Assembly (NCBI GenBank): GCA_023489425.1
Contig: JAMDCG010000043.1
Coordinates: 1-7,000, forward strand
Direction of reading: 5' to 3'
DNA length: 7,000 bases
Source of the DNA: Thermoplasmatota archaeon
GTDB lineage: Archaea; Thermoplasmatota; Thermoplasmata; Thermoplasmatales; Thermoplasmataceae
Made by a program: the position numbers and the translations under genes. The notes under the pieces are model-generated. The model searched no databases. It saw only the letters and a list, made by a program, of their open reading frames with translations, and was not told the origin of the DNA. Every line of letters starts with the position of its first letter. Position 1 is the first letter of the stretch. Shown one piece after another: positions 1-4,918 of the stretch.

Positions 1-478
1 ATCACTTATTGAGGAATGTTCCAAAGTATGGGAAGACTGGATATGCCTTACTGGCGGAGAACCACTGCTTCAAAGAGATGCGAAAGAATTTGTTTCTTCT
101 CTTACAGGAATGGGAAAGAAGATACTCATTGAAACTGGTGGATCGCTAGATATTGAGCCTTTCACTAAGTATGATGGCACTGTAATTGATATGGATGTGA
201 AGACACCTTCATCTGGTGAGGAAAGGAGCCTTAAAAAGGAAAACCTTGAAAAGCTGAGGGAATTAGATTATATAAAAATGGTAATACAGAATGAAATTGA
301 TTTTTCATTTGCTCTGGAATTTCTAAAAAACAACCTTGTGAAATGTGAAGTTATTCTTCAACCTGCATGGGGAACTCCACCAGACTGGCTTGTTAACAGA
401 GTCATAGAGAATAGGTTAAACGTGAGAGTTATGCTTCAGATGCATAAAATAATATATGGTGAAAAAAGAGGTGTATGA
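1..478 (+). CDS. queE: 7-carboxy-7-deazaguanine synthase QueE, C-terminal part (5' end outside window)
   Basis: The open frame enters from the left edge (first whole codon at base 2) and ends with TGA at 476-478, giving about 158 residues. It begins with a Leu-Thr-Gly-Gly-Glu-Pro-Leu-Leu-Gln stretch (bases 47-73), the SAM-contacting GGEP motif of radical SAM proteins in its QueE form. An IETGGS strand (around 125-145), a DVKTPSSG segment (around 195-220) and the terminal MLQMHK...RGV signature (around 430-475) also match QueE. The enzyme converts 6-carboxy-tetrahydropterin to 7-carboxy-7-deazaguanine, which leads through preQ0 to archaeosine in archaeal tRNA. The N-terminal [4Fe-4S] cysteine cluster must lie upstream of the window. 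An ATG at 110 is internal and not the start, because the GGEP motif precedes it in frame. The stop overlaps the pyrC start, so the two genes are probably co-transcribed and translationally coupled. Confidence 0.92.
   Translation, partial: SLIEECSKVWEDWICLTGGEPLLQRDAKEFVSSLTGMGKKILIETGGSLDIEPFTKYDGTVIDMDVKTPSSGEERSLKKENLEKLRELDYIKMVIQNEIDFSFALEFLKNNLVKCEVILQPAWGTPPDWLVNRVIENRLNVRVMLQMHKIIYGEKRGV
468..473 (+). promoter_or_regulatory. Ribosome-binding site of pyrC inside the queE 3' end
   Basis: GAGGTG is a six-base match to the anti-Shine-Dalgarno sequence of archaeal 16S rRNA. It lies 1 base before ATG 475 and 4 bases before ATG 478, so the second ATG is the better-spaced start. It is one of only two clear Shine-Dalgarno sequences in the window, as expected for an internal operon gene rather than a leaderless one. 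Confidence 0.6.
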
Positions 479-1728
479 TGGAGGATAAGATTTTTAGTGG
501 AAAATTTTATTATTTCGGAACTTTCCAGGACCTTTTTGTATATGTTAAGAACGGAGTAATTACAGATGTGAGGAAATTTGAGAAATCTGTAAAAACGGAA
601 AGAATTGAAGGAGCAATTCTTCCAGGTTTCTTTGATGCCCACGTACACTTCAGGGATCCAGGGGAAACTGATAAAGAGGACTTTTATACCGGTAGTATGT
701 CCTCCGTTTTTGGAGGTACAACGACCGTACTGGATATGCCAAATAACATAATACCCATAAGAGATTACAATCAATTCGACAGAAAGAAAGCTGTTGTGAA
801 GGGCAGATCCTTCACCGACTATGGATTGTTTTCACTGTATGATGGAACCAATGGAGACGTGATTTCAAAGGAGAGCATTGGTTTAAAAATTTTTATGGGT
901 GAAAGCACAAACAGTACCGCATTCACTGGAGATTATGAACATGATCAATTTTTAGAAAAATATAGCAGACCAGTTGTTTTCCATGGAGAATCCGCTGAAT
1001 GCCTGAGAAAGAATAGCGCAAGGGAGGTTAAAACTCTCATAGATCACGATTTATCAAGGCCAAGTTCATGCGAAATGGAGGCACTTAGAACCATATCAAA
1101 ACTAAAAACCAGTGTCAAAATTGCAGCCCATATAAGTGATTATGGGAATGCCCAAAGTTTTCCAGAAAAGTTTTTCATGGAGGTTACACCACACCATATT
1201 CTTCTTAATGAGGAAATGCAGCTTGGAGCCTACGGGAAGGTAAATCCACCTTTAAGAGAAAAGGCTGTAATGGAAAAAACTAGAGAGGCGTATCTTGATG
1301 GTAAATTTGATTTGCTATCATCTGATCATGCACCCCACCTTGAGAAGGATAAAGAAAGTATACAATTTGGAAAATCAGGGATCATAGGGGTTGAGACAAG
1401 GGTACCTCTCATGCTCGCCCTTGTTCATAAGAAAATTCTATCTTTAGATACTCTTCTAAAAACAGGTGCATCTAGGCCTGCAGAATTATTTGGTATAAAA
1501 AAAGGGAAAATAGAGAAAGGGTATTCAGCTGATTTTGTGTCCGTTAACTTTTCAGATATGGAGAAATTGAATGAGAATAGGCTTCATTCTAAACTGACAA
1601 TCTCACCGTTTAATGGGTTTGATGTTGTATTTCCAAGAAATGTTTTCGTTAGAGGAGAAAAAGTCATATCAAACAGGGAAATAATTGAGGATTGTCTTGG
1701 CAATATGATCACTCCTCAAGTAGCCTGA
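475..1728 (+). CDS. pyrC: Dihydroorotase PyrC
   Basis: This amidohydrolase-fold zinc enzyme interconverts carbamoyl aspartate and dihydroorotate, the third step of de novo pyrimidine synthesis. Numbered from ATG 475, the metal-site motif His56-Val-His58-Phe-Arg-Asp-Pro-Gly is followed by a GGTTTVLDMPNN block (80-91), Lys138 in LKIFMGEST, His170 in VVFHGES, His219 in AAHIS and Asp284 in SSDHAPH. All are at the spacing of archaeal and type I dihydroorotases. The C-terminal SADFV and VFVRGEKV segments complete the small beta domain. At 417 residues it is full length. Lys138 could be a carbamylated metal bridge as in related hydantoinases, but this cannot be settled from sequence. Start choice is between ATG 475 and the adjacent ATG 478, which the GAGGTG site suits better. 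The gene overlaps queE by 4 bases and runs 20 bases into the convergent phosphatase gene. Allantoinase is the main alternative, but the HVHFRDPG motif and length favour PyrC. Confidence 0.93.
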   Translation: MMEDKIFSGKFYYFGTFQDLFVYVKNGVITDVRKFEKSVKTERIEGAILPGFFDAHVHFRDPGETDKEDFYTGSMSSVFGGTTTVLDMPNNIIPIRDYNQFDRKKAVVKGRSFTDYGLFSLYDGTNGDVISKESIGLKIFMGESTNSTAFTGDYEHDQFLEKYSRPVVFHGESAECLRKNSAREVKTLIDHDLSRPSSCEMEALRTISKLKTSVKIAAHISDYGNAQSFPEKFFMEVTPHHILLNEEMQLGAYGKVNPPLREKAVMEKTREAYLDGKFDLLSSDHAPHLEKDKESIQFGKSGIIGVETRVPLMLALVHKKILSLDTLLKTGASRPAELFGIKKGKIEKGYSADFVSVNFSDMEKLNENRLHSKLTISPFNGFDVVFPRNVFVRGEKVISNREIIEDCLGNMITPQVA

Positions 1729-2392
1729 AGTGTTTCATTATGTCTATCAATCCGTCTCCATAGGCTTTTTCTGAAACGTATTCAGCCCTTTCCTTAACAG
1801 ACCTACTTCCGTTTGATATTGTTCCGCTCATTCCGACAACTTCGAATAGATCGGCATCGTTATCACCATCACCACAGGCAAGTGTTTCATCTTTTGAAAC
1901 AGCGTAAATCTTCATTAACTCCCTTGCTATAAATCCTTTATTTTGACCTTTGTTCAGAATATGCTTTGCAAATCCACTGTCCTGAATCACAACATCATAT
2001 TTCTTCTCATATTTTGTAAAATCATAACTCCCATTGAGTATGAAACTTATGGAAGTCTCCCTCCATCGATTGGTGATGAATTCAACTGCACCCAAGTCTT
2101 TCTCAATTTCTTTATAAGCATCTACTGTTTTTTGCTTTTGAAAGTATGAGGTTATCCTCTGTTTATAAAGTAAAATCCCTCCATTTTCTCCTGCCAGTGA
2201 TTCTCCTACCCCAAGAATTGTTCTAACCCCGAACATTACTGGAAGCACGTTTCCACTTGCAAGACATATGTGCATTTCTGGATTTGAGAAAACAACCTTC
2301 CTGAGTGCAACTAGAGTTTCCGGTAATATGCTCTGATCCTTCTGTGTAATGGTTCCATCGATGTCAAGAATCAAAAGTTTGATCATTTGCAT
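1709..2392 (-). CDS. Phosphoglycolate phosphatase, archaeal HAD family (TA0175-like)
   Basis: This HAD-superfamily phosphatase of the Cof/type IIB group probably hydrolyses 2-phosphoglycolate to glycolate in the cytoplasm. Motif I is LDIDGT with nucleophile Asp10 and acid/base Asp12, motif II is Ser46 in LASGN, motif III is Lys152 in NKG, and motif IV is CGDGDNDADLF (Asp175, Asp179). The cap domain lies between motifs II and III. The length of 227 residues fits the archaeal phosphoglycolate phosphatase family. The ending, with VKERAEYV and YGDGLIDIMKHF, is also typical. ATG 2392 and ATG 2386 are both possible starts; an upstream TATA box centred 28 bases before 2386 suits a leaderless message starting there. 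The product could be another sugar phosphatase of the same group. It overlaps the end of pyrC by 20 bases on the opposite strand and shares a 33-base upstream region with the RNase P gene. Confidence 0.88.
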   Translation of the reverse strand: MQMIKLLILDIDGTITQKDQSILPETLVALRKVVFSNPEMHICLASGNVLPVMFGVRTILGVGESLAGENGGILLYKQRITSYFQKQKTVDAYKEIEKDLGAVEFITNRWRETSISFILNGSYDFTKYEKKYDVVIQDSGFAKHILNKGQNKGFIARELMKIYAVSKDETLACGDGDNDADLFEVVGMSGTISNGSRSVKERAEYVSEKAYGDGLIDIMKHFRLLEE

Positions 2393-2425
2393 TAATAATA
2401 TAAACTTACAATTTATACGTATTTA
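2393..2425. promoter_or_regulatory. Interleaved divergent TATA boxes, phosphatase (-) and RNase P component 4 (+)
   Basis: TATAAA at 2399-2404 is centred about 25 bases before the plus-strand TTG start at 2426. Its mirror copy TTTATA at 2412-2417 reads TATAAA on the minus strand and is centred about 28 bases before ATG 2386 (22 before ATG 2392). Both distances fit archaeal promoters of leaderless mRNAs, and neither gene has a Shine-Dalgarno sequence. Each TATA box lies between the other box and the other box's expected start point, so both promoters probably cannot be occupied at once. Assignment as TATA boxes is inference from sequence and spacing. Confidence 0.6.
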
Positions 2426-2713
2426 TTGAAACCCAATAAAAATGAGACTAGAAATGTTGCCCTGAAAAGAATAGATTACCTGTATAACCTGATGAATAGT
2501 GAATCAGTTGTTCCTAAATCAGAAATAGTGAAACAGATAGAGAAACTTTCGGTCAGATTTGATATAACATTATCAAAGAATATTAAAAGAAGCTATTGCA
2601 AAAACTGTAAATATCCTTATGAGCACAACTATAGGCTAAGAATAAAGAAAGGTAAGGTTCTCGTAACCTGTTTGAATTGCAACAATATTAGGAGATTTGA
2701 CATCAGTCACTGA
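2426..2713 (+). CDS. rnp4: RNase P protein component 4 (Rpr2/Rpp21 family)
   Basis: This is one of the protein subunits of archaeal RNase P, which removes 5' leaders from precursor tRNAs together with the catalytic RNA. The 95-residue product has an N-terminal helical part (ALKRIDYLYNLM, residues 12-23, and a second helix about 31-45) followed by a zinc ribbon with Cys58-x2-Cys61 and Cys82-x2-Cys85. The segment TCLNCNNIRRF matches the family's C-terminal signature (C-x-x-C followed by an Arg-Phe pair). The start is TTG: no ATG or GTG lies between the upstream in-frame stop (2396-2398) and the conserved N-terminal helix, and a TATA box sits at leaderless distance. The last 11 bases overlap the end of the convergent 75-residue gene. 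A generic zinc-ribbon protein is the only alternative, and it is unlikely given the whole-length pattern. Confidence 0.85.
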   Translation: MKPNKNETRNVALKRIDYLYNLMNSESVVPKSEIVKQIEKLSVRFDITLSKNIKRSYCKNCKYPYEHNYRLRIKKGKVLVTCLNCNNIRRFDISH

Positions 2714-2930
2714 GTGTTTCAATATGGAACAGTACCTTAAATCCTTCCAGAGTTGCCTGTATTTTATCAGCGAACCATAGAGAATCTTCTTCTGTTGCAC
2801 TGTTTGCCCATTCATAGACCATATCATGGTCCCCCATTACCGGTTTAAATCCCAGCGATCTCAGTCTGTTTATTATCTCAGATGGTTTCGCTCCTTCGCT
2901 GGAAAATGTTACGTTTAAATATGTTTTCAT
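2703..2930 (-). CDS. Small conserved-looking protein of unknown function, 75 residues
   Basis: I do not recognise a named family. The protein is soluble and acidic, with no signal peptide, membrane segment or Cys. It starts with a beta-strand-like MKTYLNVTFS, followed by a helix-like stretch PSEIINRLRSLGF (16-28), a GDHDMVYEWAN segment (33-43), a second helix-like stretch about 46-62 and a final strand KVLFHIE (65-71). This beta-alpha-beta order suggests a small ferredoxin-like alpha/beta fold, which is inference only. It is judged real because codon use matches its neighbours, the composition is protein-like throughout, an ATG start has an AT-rich TATA-like box about 33 bases upstream (2959-2967), and it occupies otherwise empty sequence. 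It ends 11 bases inside the convergent RNase P component 4 gene. A co-transcribed role with the upstream secreted protein is possible but unsupported. Confidence 0.7.
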   Translation of the reverse strand: MKTYLNVTFSSEGAKPSEIINRLRSLGFKPVMGDHDMVYEWANSATEEDSLWFADKIQATLEGFKVLFHIETLSD

Positions 2931-2958
2931 CCCAATCTCGATGGTAATCTCTAAACTC

Positions 2959-2967
2959 TATTTATTT
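2959..2967 (-). promoter_or_regulatory. TATA-like box for the 75-residue gene
   Basis: On the minus strand this reads as AATAAATA within an A-rich run, centred about 33 bases before the ATG at 2930. An archaeal start point about 26 bases downstream would leave a leader of only about 7 bases. The box lies in the 57-base gap between this gene and the secreted-protein gene. Weak evidence in AT-rich DNA. Confidence 0.35.
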
Positions 2968-2987
2968 TTTGGCAATATCTAGCTTTA

Positions 2988-3437
2988 TCACTTCCTTGTT
3001 ACTCTTATGTAATAAACTATGAAAACCAGAATTGAAACAAGGCTAAGTACAATACTCACTAATACAATCTCGCCGAGATCATAGGATCTGTAACTGACCT
3101 TGAAATGAACATATACATTTGATTGCTTTAGAATTATATTACCTGTGGTGATATTTGAAGTGTAGTCATAGGGAAGAGATATGGTATAATGATAAGTTCC
3201 ATCGGGTAATGATATATTCAGGTAATAATTTGATGACTCATAGGATTTATTATTGATCTGAACAGTAAAATTAATGTTCGAAGGAAGACAGCAAGATTGA
3301 AAAACAACATAATTGTGTATTGCTGTCGTGGGTCTGTCTGTTGCAGTTACATTATGCTCCTCGGAAGCACCTACCATAGATAGAGATGATATGAGCAATA
3401 TGAGGATAAGAGATGAGATCAAGCGCTTTCCATTCAT
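2988..3437 (-). CDS. Secreted, C-terminally membrane-anchored surface protein with one thermopsin-associated beta domain
   Basis: The 149-residue product has a Lys-Arg start and a hydrophobic signal segment (about residues 5-24), then an extracellular region, then a membrane helix (about 121-144) and a basic tail VTRK. Topology should be outside-facing with a short cytoplasmic end. Residues 43-115 resemble the beta-sandwich repeat found beside or within thermopsin-like proteins of acidophilic archaea. The LPDGTYHYTISLP block (78-89) and the later SGN-like turn with alternating hydrophobic strand (99-113) match the usual pattern, but the position usually read as ESGLP has become QSCCLP (47-52). 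Five N-x-S/T sequons are visible (Asn29, 56, 63, 74, 95), so glycosylation is likely. No protease domain is present, so a binding or structural role is more plausible. It lies 47 bases downstream of the methyltransferase gene and has its own TATA-like box. Confidence 0.75.
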   Translation of the reverse strand: MNGKRLISSLILILLISSLSMVGASEEHNVTATDRPTTAIHNYVVFQSCCLPSNINFTVQINNKSYESSNYYLNISLPDGTYHYTISLPYDYTSNITTGNIILKQSNVYVHFKVSYRSYDLGEIVLVSIVLSLVSILVFIVYYIRVTRK

Positions 3438-3458
3438 TTGTTCCAGATTAATTCCACT

Positions 3459-3466
3459 CTTATTAA
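3459..3466 (-). promoter_or_regulatory. TATA-like box for the secreted-protein gene
   Basis: TTAATAAG on the minus strand is centred about 25 bases before the ATG at 3437, the usual place for a leaderless archaeal message. It sits in the 47-base gap after the methyltransferase gene, so the surface protein may be transcribed separately rather than only by read-through. The call rests on spacing and composition alone. Confidence 0.35.
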
Positions 3467-3484
3467 GAATTATTATCTAGCTAT

Positions 3485-4684
3485 TCAATTGATTTTTCTG
3501 CATACTATTCTTCTTTCCTTAAATGAGAAGATATATGATATATCATCACCATTTAAGTTACTCTGTATTTTACTCTGCTCCTCATAATAATTTGGTGAGT
3601 CATAACGGAGAATTACCCTTCCAATATTCTTTGTTTTCAGCGTTTCTACCAGCGTATCTGGATCTACGACAGAAATCACCTCATATATATCACCGGTAAA
3701 ATTTTGGATTAACTCATCTCCAGTGTATAATGCCTTTCTCTTCTCTTCACTTATGATTTTAAGATCTAGCTCATTGCAGTAGTTTCCATGGAGTCCTGAG
3801 TAAAAAAGTGAAGCGTCTGGGACAAAAAGATAGTTCATTACTCTGTCTCCAAGTTGTGGTTTCATCCTCTGGTCGGACATGTATGAAAAGTTACGTGTCA
3901 GACTAGTGGCTTGAAAAATTCTTCTATTATCATTATTACTGTAAAGAGTTAACCTTGATATATCTCCATCCACAGATAGGTACTCCAGTGTACCAGGAAT
4001 ATTTTTAATCCTTTCTGGATGAAGAAAAGGGGGTAGATCGAATACAAATTCTCTCACCTTTTCCCTGTAAATATCCATGATATGATCAGGATTTGGCTGC
4101 AACTCCTCCAAAGACCTTTCCCTGGAACTGGATGACCTCAGTGGGTCTGAGTAGATTGTATCATACTCTTTTTCCATTAGCTGCAGTTTTGTTCCATCAC
4201 CATTCTCAAAAATTGCCCTGCCAGCATATTTTTTGTTGTTTATCCTTGCCATTAGAACCCTTTCTTCATTCGTATCAAATCCCTTAACTGTAGAATACAT
4301 TGATAAAAAAATTGAAGCCATACCGGCACCGCAACCAATATCCAGTATGCTTTTATCTTTCAATCTCTCAGCCCTGTACATTGCAACATTCTCTGGTGTA
4401 GAATAGGAAGCTGAATATGTATCCATATATACCTGGTCATATTTTGAATACTTATGCCTTATGCTATTCCTTGTCTTTGCAAAGTCATAAAGAATGCCCA
4501 GTTCATTCTTCCCCAATCCCAGTTTCTTAGATATTGTTCTTAGCTGATAACCACGCGCCAGGAGGCTGGAGATATCATTAATTTTCTTATTAATTACCTT
4601 TTCCATCTCATCATCCTTCAGGATATTCTCCAGTAGTTCCCTGCGATTGGTAAATGTTCTAAAGGAAGATCCTTTATCACTCAT
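3485..4684 (-). CDS. Class I SAM-dependent methyltransferase with C-terminal THUMP-like domain, probable RNA target
   Basis: Three parts are visible in the 399 residues. Residues 1-110 are helical, with an ILYDFAKTRNSIRHKYSKYD region and a TPENVAMYRAERL helix that correspond to the family's usual N-terminal segment. Residues 111-265 form a Rossmann methyltransferase: motif I is ILDIGCGAG (113-121), Asp137 in GFDTNEERV ends strand 2, and the motif IV position is SDPLR (179-183) followed by DLPPF (216-220). The DP-x-R form at motif IV is typical of the THUMP-like methyltransferase family and not of DNA enzymes with NPPY or DPPY. Residues 280-399 match the THUMP-like domain, with the VPDASLFYSGL, ALYTGDE and IGRVILRY blocks. 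The substrate is unknown; RNA is inferred from the domain's relation to THUMP. The gene appears complete, starts at ATG 4684 and diverges from hemA. Confidence 0.8.
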   Translation of the reverse strand: MSDKGSSFRTFTNRRELLENILKDDEMEKVINKKINDISSLLARGYQLRTISKKLGLGKNELGILYDFAKTRNSIRHKYSKYDQVYMDTYSASYSTPENVAMYRAERLKDKSILDIGCGAGMASIFLSMYSTVKGFDTNEERVLMARINNKKYAGRAIFENGDGTKLQLMEKEYDTIYSDPLRSSSSRERSLEELQPNPDHIMDIYREKVREFVFDLPPFLHPERIKNIPGTLEYLSVDGDISRLTLYSNNDNRRIFQATSLTRNFSYMSDQRMKPQLGDRVMNYLFVPDASLFYSGLHGNYCNELDLKIISEEKRKALYTGDELIQNFTGDIYEVISVVDPDTLVETLKTKNIGRVILRYDSPNYYEEQSKIQSNLNGDDISYIFSFKERRIVCRKIN

Positions 4685-4702
4685 TCACTCTAATTGAACT
4701 CT

Positions 4703-4712
4703 TATAGATAAA
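4703..4712 (-). promoter_or_regulatory. TATA-like box of the methyltransferase gene
   Basis: The minus strand reads TTTATCTATA, centred about 23 bases before the ATG at 4684, consistent with a leaderless or near-leaderless message. A GAGTGA directly abuts the ATG, too close to serve as a normal Shine-Dalgarno site for that codon. Confidence 0.4.
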
Positions 4713-4741
4713 CCATGATTTATCCAAATTCATGATGTTCC

Positions 4742-4818
4742 ACTTTTTTTAAGCTATTGAGATTCTAATTGATGAATATATTTCATTCATTTAATGACAA
4801 CATACTTTTTTTGATAAG
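4742..4818. repeat. Pair of T-tract direct repeats in the methyltransferase/hemA divergent region
   Basis: ACTTTTTTTAAGC at 4742-4754 recurs as ACTTTTTTTGATAAGC at 4803-4818, differing by a three-base insertion, about 61 bases apart. Seven-T tracts can bend or stiffen DNA or act as upstream promoter elements. No protein is known here, and AT-rich intergenic DNA produces such pairs by chance fairly often. Confidence 0.35.
4772..4790. promoter_or_regulatory. Small inverted repeat upstream of hemA, possible operator
   Basis: ATGAAT (4772-4777) and ATTCAT (4785-4790) are perfect inverted arms, and ATGAA with TTCAT also pair over 4772-4786. It lies roughly in the middle of the 229-base divergent region, so it could serve either gene. 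Short and AT-rich, so the functional call is weak. Confidence 0.25.
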
Positions 4819-4837
4819 CGGAGACCGTATATATAAT

Positions 4838-4858
4838 ATGGTAGTTCCATTATAAAAT
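4838..4858 (+). promoter_or_regulatory. hemA promoter: TATA box with an abutting inverted repeat
   Basis: TATAAAAT at 4851-4858 is the best TATA box upstream of hemA and predicts a start point near 4880-4881, giving a leader of about 35 bases. Immediately upstream, ATGG (4838-4841) and CCAT (4847-4850) form a 13-base inverted repeat touching the box, where a repressor or activator could overlap the TBP/TFB site. A second AT-rich box, TATATATAA (4828-4836), lies further upstream and could be an alternative promoter with a leader of about 55 bases. Confidence 0.45.
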
Positions 4859-4880
4859 AAAACTTAATTGCGTGTTAGAA

Positions 4881-4918
4881 ATCACTTACGGATATCGATG
4901 AATAACTCCGGGAGTGAT
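4881..4918 (+). promoter_or_regulatory. Stem-loop sequestering the hemA ribosome-binding site and start codon
   Basis: Bases 4881-4887 pair with 4912-4918 (ATCACT with AGTGAT plus one T-G wobble). After an A-G mismatch, CGGA 4889-4892 pairs with TCCG 4907-4910, leaving a 14-base loop. The 3' arm contains the GGGAG Shine-Dalgarno (4910-4914), all of GTG 4914 and the first two bases of ATG 4917. The predicted transcription start from the TATA box falls at the first base of the 5' arm, so the hairpin would form the very 5' end of the mRNA. The pairing is seen directly; a regulatory role such as temperature- or ligand-dependent translation is inference. Confidence 0.5.
4910..4914 (+). promoter_or_regulatory. 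Shine-Dalgarno of hemA and its start ambiguity
   Basis: GGGAG lies only 2 bases before ATG 4917 and overlaps GTG 4914, but 8 bases before an in-frame TTG at 4923. The well-spaced TTG may therefore be the true start, removing three residues. The conserved protein begins only after this point, so homology does not decide. Confidence 0.45.

Noticed and set aside
110..478. ATG at 110 as the start of a separate 122-residue gene
   Set aside because: The frame is open upstream to the edge and carries the radical-SAM GGEP motif before this ATG, so it is internal to queE. It is cut by the window and not a pseudogene.
436..774. Minus-strand open frame of 112 codons opposite the queE/pyrC junction
   Set aside because: It lies opposite strongly conserved pyrC motifs, including HVHFRDPG, and its translation has no family pattern.
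4714..4736. CATGAT direct repeat (4714-4719 and 4731-4736) upstream of the methyltransferase
   Set aside because: Six-base repeats in AT-rich intergenic sequence are expected by chance, and the 17-base period gives no clear helical phasing.
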